Source: an uncultured Shimia sp. (lineage in GTDB: Bacteria > Pseudomonadota > Alphaproteobacteria > Rhodobacterales > Rhodobacteraceae). From it: a stretch of 64,000 bases of DNA. A program made the translations under genes and the position numbers. The stretch covers positions 1-64,000 of the forward strand of contig CALCOY010000035.1 of NCBI GenBank assembly GCA_937897325.1, written 5' to 3'. The notes beneath the pieces were generated by a model, which saw nothing but the letters and a program-made list of their open reading frames with translations, was not told where the DNA came from and searched no databases. The number at the start of each line of letters is the position of its first letter. The stretch's first letter is position 1. Of the stretch, positions 8,470 through 15,833 are shown one piece after another.

Positions 8470-8524
8470 CAAGCGAGTTTCTTAAGTGGTCAATCACCTA
8501 GGAATACCTCCAAGCAATCGTCCA

Positions 8525-8545
8525 TTTGTCCCCCATATGTCCCCC
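8525..8545. repeat. short direct repeats beside tRNA-Lys (candidate integrase arm sites)
   Basis: TTTGTCCCCC (8525-8534) and TATGTCCCCC (8536-8545) are spaced 11 bases apart, 60-80 bases from the 3' end of tRNA-Lys. On the minus strand they read GGGGGACATA and GGGGGACAAA. Similar G-rich repeats are common next to tyrosine-integrase att sites at tRNA genes. No integrase gene is present nearby. Confidence 0.45.
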
Positions 8546-8604
8546 AAAAAGAGATGACCATGCCTGAATCGCAGCCGGCTTAGTGGCTAAGTCATTGAAA
8601 ACAG

Positions 8605-8680
8605 TGGTGAGCCGTGCAGGATTCGAACCTGCGACCCACTGATTAAAAGTCAGTTGCTCTACCAACTGAGCTAACGGCCC
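8605..8680 (-). tRNA. tRNA-Lys(TTT)
   Basis: A 76-nt cloverleaf including encoded CCA (8605-8607). The 5' arm GGGCCGT pairs with ACGGCTC with one G-U pair. The D arm has TAGCTCAGTTGGTAGAGCA, the anticodon loop reads CTTTTAA giving TTT, and the T arm is GCAGGTTCGAATCCTGC. Accessory genes lie on its 3' side (left), the usual layout of an island that uses the tRNA 3' end as attachment site. Confidence 0.95.
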
Positions 8681-8690
8681 ACAAAATCGG

Positions 8691-8719
8691 TGTTTATGTA
8701 GTCGTTGTCGGCTGGTCAA
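8691..8719 (-). promoter_or_regulatory. promoter of tRNA-Lys
   Basis: On the minus strand TTGACC (8719-8714) and TAAACA (8696-8691) are 17 bases apart. The -10 element ends 10 bases before the tRNA 5' end at 8680. Position and spacing fit a sigma70 promoter. Confidence 0.55.
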
Positions 8720-9057
8720 GCCGGATTCCGCACCTGTTGTTGATCGCTCGAAGTATCCGCCTCGGTGCATCGGTGAGGTGCCCCTACTTTCCTAGACAGC
8801 GACAGAATTCTGTAGTTCATGTGGTTACGCTTTGGGTCACAGACAGGCTCGGTTTATTCGAACAGATCCCCCCGCGCTCGCTGTCGCGTCCCATATGCGG
8901 AAGTATGCCATCCGTTAGGTTTCATCGCAGCTTTGCTGGTCAAGTTTTTGTCCCAAGATGATCTTTACATCACCTGTCAGACGGTCAAAGCGATGCGGCG
9001 CTCCGGCTCATATGTTTGCGCCGTCACGAGGATTGTCAGCGGTGATTTCCGGCAGTT
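8720..9057. other. stretch without a supported gene between tRNA-Lys and IS remnant
   Basis: Short open frames here have no recognisable product and no good start sites. The stretch directly precedes the transposase remnant and may include more decayed IS sequence, but I see no terminal inverted repeat that I can defend. Confidence 0.4.
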
Positions 9058-9284
9058 CGAAAACAGGCAGGCGTCAGGCCGTTCATGGGATCGATCGGCG
9101 ATGCCTACGGCAACGCCATGTGCGAGAACTCATGCGCCATGCTCGAATGCGCGTTGTTCGACCGCCGAAAGTTCCGAACAAAGCTGAGGCACGCATGGTC
9201 ATCTTCGGGTTCATCGAAGGCTGGTACAATCGAGGTCGCCGACACACGACTCGGGGATATCTCTCGCCCGTCGATGACCAATGA
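9058..9284 (+). mobile_element. remnant of an IS3-family transposase (C-terminal part of orfB), frameshifted
   Basis: The +1 reading frame gives AGVRPFMGSIGDAYGNAMCE and then LECALFDRRKF, the familiar C-terminal catalytic block of IS3-type DDE transposases. At about 9180 one base is missing, and the homology continues in another frame as NKAEARMVIFGFIEGWYN and RGYLSPVDDQ, ending at TGA 9284. The N-terminal two thirds are absent, so the copy is dead. Its position right of the tRNA supports past mobile-element activity. Confidence 0.75.
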
Positions 9285-9578
9285 TGCACCGTCGATGGGC
9301 AAGGATCTTCTGGTCCGTAACCGTCCATGAAACCAGGGGAATCCAGCTTCTTGAGTGGCAATGCAATCATTCAGGCGCAGTGGGTCAGGTTGGTCCAAAG
9401 CTGGTTTGCTTGTCCTAAAATCTCATGCACTGCCCTTCTGGTCGACTTTTGGCCGGGCCTTTCTTCGCTTCAAGGCGGTTCTGTACGTATCGATGATACT
9501 ATATAACATTTCGAGTTGCGCGCATTGCGCAATTTCTCTAGTTGCGTAAGAGCATAAACTCGAGTTTCACGGAATCTT
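9285..9578. other. intergenic leader of the ABC importer operon, with inverted repeat at 9516-9532
   Basis: There is no gene in this stretch. It contains TTGCGC-N5-GCGCAA (9516-9532), just after an AT-rich segment (ACTATATAACATT, 9498-9510). These could form the promoter/operator of the DUF6525-ABC operon that starts at 9579. The assignment to a regulator is open. Confidence 0.35.
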
Positions 9579-9863
9579 ATGCCTCCAAAACGTCCTCGCA
9601 ACCTTGGTCAAACAAGTCTTCGCAGCAAGTGTCGCAGCAGAGACCCGATGCGAGCTTATGACGGATTGCCAGCACCGCTCCGCCTTTGGATCGGTCAGGC
9701 AGCGTTGCCCTGGTCACCGGCCTCAGCGCGGCGCATCTGGCAAAAGGCGCAGGCAAAAGGCCTGAGTGTTGAGGAGACTCTGTCATCGCTATCTAGGGCT
9801 GAAGCCAAAACGCTCGCCCACGATCGCCACGCGGCGCGATCCGCACTTCATTCAAAAGCCTAG
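9579..9863 (+). CDS. DUF6525 family protein
   Basis: A 94-residue basic protein. DPMRAYDGLPAPLRLWIGQA followed by ALPWSPASARRIWQKA is the pattern I associate with the small alphaproteobacterial DUF6525 family, whose members have an Arg-rich N-terminus and this Trp/Pro core. No function is known to me. It lies 12 bases upstream of the ABC substrate-binding protein and probably shares its mRNA, so it may be a regulator or accessory factor of the importer. Confidence 0.65.
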   Translation: MPPKRPRNLGQTSLRSKCRSRDPMRAYDGLPAPLRLWIGQAALPWSPASARRIWQKAQAKGLSVEETLSSLSRAEAKTLAHDRHAARSALHSKA

Positions 9864-9875
9864 AGGAAGTTATAC

Positions 9876-11396
9876 ATGTCTTTCATTGCGAGAGTCACCA
9901 TTGCCGCGCTGTTAACGCTGAGCTCCGCCCTAATCGCACTTGCTCAGGAAGGCACATTGAGAATTGCTGGATCCGCTCCGACGGCGGAGACACCCGATCC
10001 GAGAGCCGAGTACAATGGCTGGCTGTCAAACCAGGCCGGTGTTACGGAAACCCTGATGGGCATAGATTACGAACTGAACCTCTATCCACGCCTGGCCGGA
10101 GAGGTGGAACAAGTATCGCCGACAACATGGCGTGTCACTTTACGCGAAGGTCTTTCCTTTCATGATGGCACCCAAGTGACGGCACAAGCCGTGGTGGACG
10201 CGATCGAACCAATCTCGGATGAAAGCCACCCGGGACACAACAAGCGGATCGCAAACCTGCTGGATTTGGCCTCCATGTCGGCAGATGGTGACCGGGTTGT
10301 TGTGTTTGAGACAAACACCCCCAACGCTGCATTCCCCTGGACCCTATCCGAACCGGGAATTGCCGTCCTTGGGCCCGTTTCAGACGACTTCCCCATCAAC
10401 GCGACCGGCCCCTACATCTTCCGGGAGGCCATCCCCGAACAGCTTTATCGCGTGGAAGCCAATGCTGCTTACCGACTTGGCGCACCGGGGTTTGAGGAAG
10501 TCCGTGTTGTAGGCATTCCCGACCCTGGTGCCTCTGCGCTTGCCTTCGAGGCGGGCGAGATTGATATGGTGATCAACTATCCCGAAACGGACTTCGCACG
10601 CATTGTAAAAACCGGTGCAGTCGGCTTCTCGGCTCCGACGGCCAGGCTCTATTTTTATACGCTCAACGCGCGCAGCGGCCCTATGGCCAACCCGCTGATC
10701 CGTCGCGCTGTGTCGGTCGCCATCGACCGACAGGGCATTGTGGATGCAGCTCTTTCAGGGGTCGGCGGCGTGCCGGCAGGCACCGTCTACCCGGAGGGCA
10801 TCGGTTGGGCAGCCGACATCGAACCTGTCTACAACCCGGCCTTGGCCGAAGAGTTACTGGCCGAAGCGGGCGCAGTGAAGGAACGTGGTGTTTGGATGCT
10901 GGACGGCGCGCCGCTTGAAATTAATATCGTGACCTACGGATCAAGGGCTGCGCTGCCCCCTACTGCGGAACTGACCCAAGCGTTCTTGCAGGCGATCGGC
11001 GTGCAGTCCAATGTGCGCGTGGGTGAGTATGGCGCTAGCAATGATGCCATCACCGATGGGACCGCTGACATGTTCCTGCAGGCTTGGGTGACGACACCGC
11101 AGGGGGATCCAGGCGCCGTGCTTGAGGCGCTGCTTAAATCCACCGGCGGCTCCAATGCGGGCGGCTACAATAGTCCAGAGGTGGATCAGTTGCTCGCCGA
11201 TGGGCGCACGACCTTCGATGAAGAAGCACGGGCAATCATATATGATCGGATTCAGGAAATCATCGCGGAAGAGGCTGCCATGATTCCTGTCTTCCACGTG
11301 AGCCAGCTAAACGTCGCTCGGACTGGTCTGACGGGCTACGCGGTGCATCCCACGGAAACCTATTGGCTCACGCATGAGACTGCATTGACCGAATGA
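9876..11396 (+). CDS. ABC importer periplasmic substrate-binding protein (SBP_bac_5; nickel/peptide/opine type)
   Basis: A 506-residue protein of the extracytoplasmic solute-binding family 5. Residues 1-23 form a Sec signal peptide ending LIALA-QE. The mature part shows the family hallmarks: WRVTLREGLSFHDGTQVTA, NPLIRRAVSVAIDR, and a C-terminal DEEARAIIYDRIQEII / FHVSQ block. It delivers ligand to the two permeases encoded downstream. The order SBP, ATPase, ATPase, permease, permease is complete. The ligand (nickel, metallophore complex, dipeptide or opine) cannot be read from sequence. The stop overlaps the next ATG. Confidence 0.88.
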   Translation: MSFIARVTIAALLTLSSALIALAQEGTLRIAGSAPTAETPDPRAEYNGWLSNQAGVTETLMGIDYELNLYPRLAGEVEQVSPTTWRVTLREGLSFHDGTQVTAQAVVDAIEPISDESHPGHNKRIANLLDLASMSADGDRVVVFETNTPNAAFPWTLSEPGIAVLGPVSDDFPINATGPYIFREAIPEQLYRVEANAAYRLGAPGFEEVRVVGIPDPGASALAFEAGEIDMVINYPETDFARIVKTGAVGFSAPTARLYFYTLNARSGPMANPLIRRAVSVAIDRQGIVDAALSGVGGVPAGTVYPEGIGWAADIEPVYNPALAEELLAEAGAVKERGVWMLDGAPLEINIVTYGSRAALPPTAELTQAFLQAIGVQSNVRVGEYGASNDAITDGTADMFLQAWVTTPQGDPGAVLEALLKSTGGSNAGGYNSPEVDQLLADGRTTFDEEARAIIYDRIQEIIAEEAAMIPVFHVSQLNVARTGLTGYAVHPTETYWLTHETALTE

Positions 11397-12079
11397 CAAT
11401 CACGGTTTCCGGCCTGAGTGCAAGCCACTCGGGCCGCACCATTCTGCAAGAGACAGACGTCACCATAAGGCCCCGCGAGCGCATCGGGCTGGTCGGCGCA
11501 TCCGGTTCCGGCAAATCGACACTTGGTCACGCGCTAATCGATAAACTACGAGCGCAGGGCGAAAGAAGCGTGGCGCATGTTCCACAAAGCCCGGATGAGG
11601 CGCTTGATCCATTGCGATCCATGGCCTTTCACTGGCGTGAGGCGGAACGCGCATCGGGTCTTGCGCCCGACCAAGCCCGGCGACAGGAGCTTTTCGCGGC
11701 CCTTCGGATCGAAGGCGGCGACCTGCGCAAACGGCCGTGGGGCTGGAGCCGGGGCATGCAGCAGCGCTTTGTGATCGCAATGGCGTTGATCGGCACGCCG
11801 GACCTGCTTGTCATGGATGAACCCACCTCGGCACTGGATCCGGTTGTGGCGGCGAGCACGATGAGCCTGCTTGAGAACTATCTCTCCGATCGCCAGACAG
11901 CGCTTTTGCTGATCACGCATGATCTTGGCCTGGCCGCGTGCCGCATGGACCGGCTCATGGTCATGCAAACAGGCCGGATTGTCGAGGATGCGCCCACACA
12001 AAAGGTCTTGTCGGCGCCCAAAACCGACGCGGCGCGATCACTTTGCCTGCACCGCAGCTGGTTGGAACTGCCGTGCTGA
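11393..12079 (+). CDS. ABC importer ATP-binding protein (NikD/OppD-like)
   Basis: A 228-residue ATPase with Walker A GASGSGKST (about 36-44), signature WSRGMQQRF (a variant of LSGGQ), Walker B LLVMDEPTSALDP and switch His in LLITHDLGLA. It lacks the C-terminal oligopeptide-binding extension with the iron-sulfur cluster found in full-length OppD, as is common for Nik-type ATPases. ATG overlaps the stop of the binding-protein gene (ATGA), so translation is coupled. It energises uptake together with the next ATPase. Confidence 0.85.
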   Translation: MTITVSGLSASHSGRTILQETDVTIRPRERIGLVGASGSGKSTLGHALIDKLRAQGERSVAHVPQSPDEALDPLRSMAFHWREAERASGLAPDQARRQELFAALRIEGGDLRKRPWGWSRGMQQRFVIAMALIGTPDLLVMDEPTSALDPVVAASTMSLLENYLSDRQTALLLITHDLGLAACRMDRLMVMQTGRIVEDAPTQKVLSAPKTDAARSLCLHRSWLELPC

Positions 12080-12798
12080 GCGTAGATAATATCTCTGTCC
12101 GACGCGGGGCGACGGTCACTCTTCATGATGTGTCATTCGGGCTTGCCGCAGGGCGCACGCTCGCCGTTGTGGGGGAAAGCGGGGCTGGAAAATCGACGCT
12201 GATTGGCGCAATCCTCGGCCTTGTCCCATGCAGTTCCGGTCAGGTAACGTGGGACAAAACTCCGGTCGCCCGCTGCCGTCCCGCCCTTGTCATGCAAGAG
12301 CCGCGCAGTGCCTTCAACCCGCGCCTGTCACTGTATCACTCAGCAATGGAACCTTTGGTCGCTCAGCGGACGGTCCCGGATCCAGAGCGCCTGAACATGC
12401 TCTGTCAGGGTTTAGAGATCCCACCAAACTTGCTTTCGCGCAGGCCCACAGAGGTATCGATCGGTCAGGCGCAACGCGTCGGCATTCTGCGCGCTCTAAT
12501 CGCGGCCCCACCGCTGGTGTTGTTTGACGAACCGCTCTCGGCGCTGGACGCCGTGACACAAAAATACACGGCACGCCTGATTGCGGAATTACAGCACGAG
12601 GCAGGTTTTGCGGCACTGATCGTCACCCACGATCTGGGATACGCCGCAGCTTTCGCGGATGAAATTGCCGTGCTGCGTGCAGGCCGCGTTGAAGAATACG
12701 CCGCATCTCGCGCCTTTGTCGAAGCACCGAGAACCGACTACGGTCGAACCCTGCGCGATGCCGCCTTTGCCCTTGGCGCACTGGAACGCGTGGCGTGA
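12073..12798 (+). CDS. ABC importer ATP-binding protein (NikE/OppF-like)
   Basis: I chose GTG 12073 (VLSVDNISVRRG), which overlaps the previous stop as GTGCTGA; the frame is open further upstream, but only inside the preceding gene. The 241 residues carry Walker A GESGAGKST, signature VSIGQAQRV, Walker B LVLFDEPLSALD and IVTHDLGYA. This is the second nucleotide-binding subunit of the importer. The gene ends in GTGA, overlapping the first permease start. Confidence 0.85.
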   Translation: MLSVDNISVRRGATVTLHDVSFGLAAGRTLAVVGESGAGKSTLIGAILGLVPCSSGQVTWDKTPVARCRPALVMQEPRSAFNPRLSLYHSAMEPLVAQRTVPDPERLNMLCQGLEIPPNLLSRRPTEVSIGQAQRVGILRALIAAPPLVLFDEPLSALDAVTQKYTARLIAELQHEAGFAALIVTHDLGYAAAFADEIAVLRAGRVEEYAASRAFVEAPRTDYGRTLRDAAFALGALERVA

Positions 12799-13733
12799 TC
12801 AAACTGGTCGCCAGCCTTGTCCTGCGCGCATCCGTCGTACTGACGGGCACGGCGCTGGCAACCTTCGCACTTCTTTGGAACGCACCAGGAGATCCGGCGC
12901 TGGCAATTGCACTTGCCCGCTACAATGCCGTCGTACCGGTCGAGGTGATCGACCAGGTCCGCGCGGAGGCCGGATTGGACGGCGGATTCTGGTCAGCTTT
13001 TTCCGGGTGGATCACACCGCTTATTCTTGGGGATCTCGGCCAATCCTCGGTCACCGGGCGGGATGTCTGGCCGGAACTTGTGACGGCCATGTCCTACACT
13101 TTCCCATTGGCACTTGCAGGTCTGCTTGTCGGCATCGCGATTTCCGTGCCGCTCGCGCTTTTGGCCACACAGCGCCCTGGCGGTTGGCTGGATCGATGCG
13201 CGGTTGCGCTGGCGTCTATCGGCGCAGCCATACCTGCCTACTGGTTGGGCCTGTTGCTCATCCTGCTATTTGCCGTCCAATTGGGCTGGCTGCCCGCAAT
13301 GGGCGCCAGAACACCTGCCCATATGTTGTTGCCCGCCCTGACCTTGGGTTTGGGTGTCGCCGCATCGCTGACCCGTATTTTACGGTCCGGCATTCTGGAA
13401 GCGCGTGGGCAGCACTTCCTGCCGGCCTTTAGACGTCGGGGGGTGGCGGCCTCGGACATCTCCCGTCACCATGTTGCGCCGCATGTCGCCGTCCCGGTGG
13501 TGACGGTCTTCGGACTTGAGCTGGCCTTTCTTCTCGAAGGCGCAGTCATGGTCGAAGTGATTTTTTCCCGACCTGGCCTCGGCAGCTTTCTCGTAAGCGC
13601 AATTGAAGCGCGGGACTTCCCCAAGGTTCAGGCTGTGGTCATCCTCTCGGCTGTACTGTTTGTGACAATAAACCTTTTGATAGATCTTCTTTACCGCGCG
13701 CTTGACCCTCGGATCGGAGAGCGGGATGCGTAG
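12795..13733 (+). CDS. ABC importer permease (NikB/OppB-like)
   Basis: A 312-residue inner-membrane subunit of the binding-protein-dependent transport family. An N-terminal span (about 5-28) is followed by a periplasmic segment with LGDLGQSSVTGRDV, then five further spans. The cytoplasmic loop that contacts the ATPase reads FRRRGVAASDISRHHVAPHV, the EAA-type region, and FSRPGLGSFLVSAI is the conserved late motif. The GTG start overlaps the previous stop, and the end overlaps the next gene by 8 bases. Confidence 0.85.
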   Translation: MIKLVASLVLRASVVLTGTALATFALLWNAPGDPALAIALARYNAVVPVEVIDQVRAEAGLDGGFWSAFSGWITPLILGDLGQSSVTGRDVWPELVTAMSYTFPLALAGLLVGIAISVPLALLATQRPGGWLDRCAVALASIGAAIPAYWLGLLLILLFAVQLGWLPAMGARTPAHMLLPALTLGLGVAASLTRILRSGILEARGQHFLPAFRRRGVAASDISRHHVAPHVAVPVVTVFGLELAFLLEGAVMVEVIFSRPGLGSFLVSAIEARDFPKVQAVVILSAVLFVTINLLIDLLYRALDPRIGERDA

Positions 13734-14517
13734 CGTCATTGTCCTTGTCACAGTTTTTGTGCTGCTGGCGCTGGTCGGGCCATGGCTGGCGCCTCACGAT
13801 CCCACACAGATCAACATTCCCAACCGTCTGAGCCCTCCTAACGCTGAATGGTTGCTGGGGACCGACGCACTGGGCCGAGATATCCTGTCGCGACTGCTGC
13901 ATGGCGCACGCTGGTCACTTGGCCTCGCCTTTCTGATCTCGGTCATCGGGCTGGCCATCGGAACCGTGATCGGGCTGGTCGCGGCGCAGGGTGGCAAGAT
14001 CGCGGACTGGATCGTGATGCGAACTACAGACACATTCCTGGCTTTCCCGGACCTCGTCGCCGCGGTGGTGATTGCAGGTGTGTTGGGCGCGGGAACAGGC
14101 AGTCTTATCTTTGCGCTGACCATCACGGGATGGATGCGCTACGCGCGGGTGGCACGCGGCATCGGCTTGTCTCTGCTAAACCGCGGCTATGTCGTTCAGG
14201 CACGACTTGCCGGTCTTTCGCCTGTTGCGATTGCTCGCTGGCACTATCTTCCCTCGCTCTTGCCGTCCCTCACCGTTGTCTGGACGGGCATGTTCGCACG
14301 CGCCATACTCAGCATCTCTGCCCTCGGGTTTCTTGGCTTTGGCGTGCAACCCCCCATGCCCGAATGGGGGACCATGCTGCTTGATGCGCGCATCCACATG
14401 CGCTCAACCCCGCTGCAGATGATCTGGCCCGGTCTTGCAGTGGTAACCTGTGTGCTCGCCATCAATCTAACAGGGGATGCATTGCGCGATTCGTTGGCCG
14501 AAGCGGACCAAAGGTAA
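13726..14517 (+). CDS. ABC importer permease (NikC/OppC-like)
   Basis: ATG 13726, preceded by GGAGAGCGGG, is preferred to TTG 13702. The 263 residues start with a membrane anchor followed by PHDPTQIN and LLGTDALGRDILSRLLHGAR, the NikC/OppC signature, and four to five more spans with the EAA-like loop ARLAGLSPVAIARWH. It pairs with the preceding permease. Its stop overlaps the start of the adjacent EamA remnant (TAATG). Confidence 0.85.
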   Translation: MRSVIVLVTVFVLLALVGPWLAPHDPTQINIPNRLSPPNAEWLLGTDALGRDILSRLLHGARWSLGLAFLISVIGLAIGTVIGLVAAQGGKIADWIVMRTTDTFLAFPDLVAAVVIAGVLGAGTGSLIFALTITGWMRYARVARGIGLSLLNRGYVVQARLAGLSPVAIARWHYLPSLLPSLTVVWTGMFARAILSISALGFLGFGVQPPMPEWGTMLLDARIHMRSTPLQMIWPGLAVVTCVLAINLTGDALRDSLAEADQR

Positions 14518-14713
14518 TGACGAACGAAGATCGCCGCATGCTGGGCATAGAGTTGCGGATCCCGTCGTGGTATTCGATGGCAGGCATGTTCGTCTACGTC
14601 AAAGCCGTCAGCAAGGGTGTGCCATTGGCCTGATCTTCTACTTCAGGTCTGCCGCCTTCGCTCTGATCCCGCTCACTATCTTCTTGTGGCTCACAGCAGT
14701 CCTTAATCACTAA
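14517..14713 (+). pseudogene. truncated, frameshifted EamA/DMT-family transporter remnant
   Basis: ATG 14517 opens a 38-codon frame whose end (YSMAGMFVYVKAVSKGVPLA) stops at 14633. The next frame immediately continues as GLIFYFRSAAFALIPLTIFL and ends at TAA 14713. Together these read as the first spans of a drug/metabolite transporter broken by one base near 14628, with the remaining 200 or more residues missing. It may have been the last gene of the importer operon. Confidence 0.6.
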
Positions 14714-15007
14714 CAGTCGGTATGTTCACGATCGAAAGCGCATTCCGATGAAATCTGCGCCGGGAAACAATGAGTGGAGTGAGGCGAAGGTCTTGGATCG
14801 AGCTCGACGTGACGACTTTCTGCTTGGCGAAGAACTCTGCTTTTTCAACAGTGTTGGCGGAATGATAATTTGGAGTAGCAGCTACCCAGTCTAGGCGTTT
14901 GAGCTTTGTCCCTTTGGCCTGACGCGCGACGGGGGGCACACTGGAACGTCAAATGGGTTATCGGGAACGTCCGCCAAAGCACGTTGTAGGGGCGGCCTCG
15001 CCATTAG
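14714..15007. other. stretch without a supported gene
   Basis: I see no start with a binding site and no recognisable protein here. The right end (about 14920-15007) may hold the eroded N-terminal half of the BrnA-like gene that follows, since an in-frame TAG sits just upstream of the readable part. Confidence 0.35.
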
Positions 15008-15040
15008 GCGCCCCAGATAGGCTTCGAGCCCAAGGAGAAG

Positions 15041-15304
15041 GTGACGCTCTACCTCGACCGCTCCGTCGCGCGCAGCTTCAAGGCGATGGGCAAAGGCTAT
15101 CAGAGCCGGATCAATCGTCTGCTCCAGACCTGGTTGCAGATGAAGGCTGCGGGCATGATCGAGGTTGAGAAGGCCATGCTTGACCGCCAGCGCGAGGTCA
15201 ACAAGGCCCATGACGCCGCCGAGGCGGAGGGCGTTTCAGTCCCGTACCTTCGCTGTTATGCAAAGACGCCGCCCATAGAAGAGCTGCCAGAGGTGGATTG
15301 GTAA
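15041..15304 (+). CDS. BrnA-like antitoxin, 5'-degraded orphan
   Basis: Eighty-seven residues from GTG 15041. VTLYLDRSVARSFKAMGKGY followed by QSRINRLLQTWLQMK is the ribbon-helix-helix DNA-binding domain typical of BrnA antitoxins, which repress the brnTA operon and neutralise the BrnT RNase. The usual acidic N-terminal segment is missing: an in-frame TAG lies near 15005. No BrnT gene precedes it. The C-terminus (PPIEELPEVDW) extends past the usual end. It is either a relic or an orphan repressor. Confidence 0.6.
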   Translation: MTLYLDRSVARSFKAMGKGYQSRINRLLQTWLQMKAAGMIEVEKAMLDRQREVNKAHDAAEAEGVSVPYLRCYAKTPPIEELPEVDW

Positions 15305-15364
15305 GGATGTTTGGGTGACGCCTTTGCGCTTTGGTGATCATCTGGGCGCTGCCTCAAGCTCCTG

Positions 15365-15625
15365 TCAGACGTCTTCCGCTTGATTGAGGATCGCCGAGAT
15401 CCGGTCCTTGAGCTGCATCCGCTCGCGCCGCAGCGCCTCTTCATGCTCTTGGCTGCACGGCTCCACATTCGTCTCGGCCCGATGCACGGCGCGGTTTACC
15501 TCGTGATAGCGTTCCGAAAGGTGCCGGAATTCCCCGTTCGACATTTTGAGGTCATGGATCAGGTCGACCTTGTCCGGAAAATCGGCGGCCAGTTCATGAG
15601 GCGTATGGGACATTTTTGGGTGCAT
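15365..15625 (-). CDS. YdcH family (DUF465) small protein
   Basis: An 86-residue charged, helical protein. The segment LIHDLKMSNGEFRHLSERYH, then EEALRRERMQLKDRI, is the YdcH/DUF465 pattern of two antiparallel helices. ATG 15625 has AAGGA upstream; ATG 15613 is a second option. A TTGAT-N4-GTCAA dyad lies 56 bases upstream, suggesting oxygen or NO-responsive control by an FNR/Dnr-class regulator. The molecular role of the family is unknown to me. Confidence 0.8.
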   Translation of the reverse strand: MHPKMSHTPHELAADFPDKVDLIHDLKMSNGEFRHLSERYHEVNRAVHRAETNVEPCSQEHEEALRRERMQLKDRISAILNQAEDV

Positions 15626-15680
15626 CCTTCGTCCTTGGTGTGGTTGGATGCAGGTTAGTGGGAGATCCTGTGAGGGGGCG

Positions 15681-15694
15681 TTGATCTGGGTCAA
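15681..15694 (-). promoter_or_regulatory. FNR/Dnr-type operator upstream of ydcH-like gene
   Basis: TTGATCTGGGTCAA matches the FNR/CRP-superfamily dyad TTGA-N6-TCAA and, more exactly, the Dnr-type TTGAT-N4-GTCAA. It lies 56 bases before the chosen start on the minus strand, a normal activator position. Confidence 0.55.
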
Positions 15695-15833
15695 AGCGTC
15701 TGAATTCGCATGGTCGTGCGGAGTTATCCTTACGTCTGCAAAAATCCTATAGGCCGATATGAGGAACACTCTCGTTGGAAAGACTAGTATTAAGGTTTGA
15801 TCTTTTTGTTGGTAGACTGTTCGCATTCAGTAG

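Noticed and set aside
8768-8800. Possible IS terminal inverted repeat (GGTGCCCCTACTTTCC)
   Set aside because: No matching inverted copy found on the other side of the transposase relic, so no element boundary could be defined.
1-9300. Intact prophage or conjugative element
   Set aside because: No capsid, terminase, portal, relaxase, type IV secretion or integrase gene is visible; only island-like unknowns and an IS relic.
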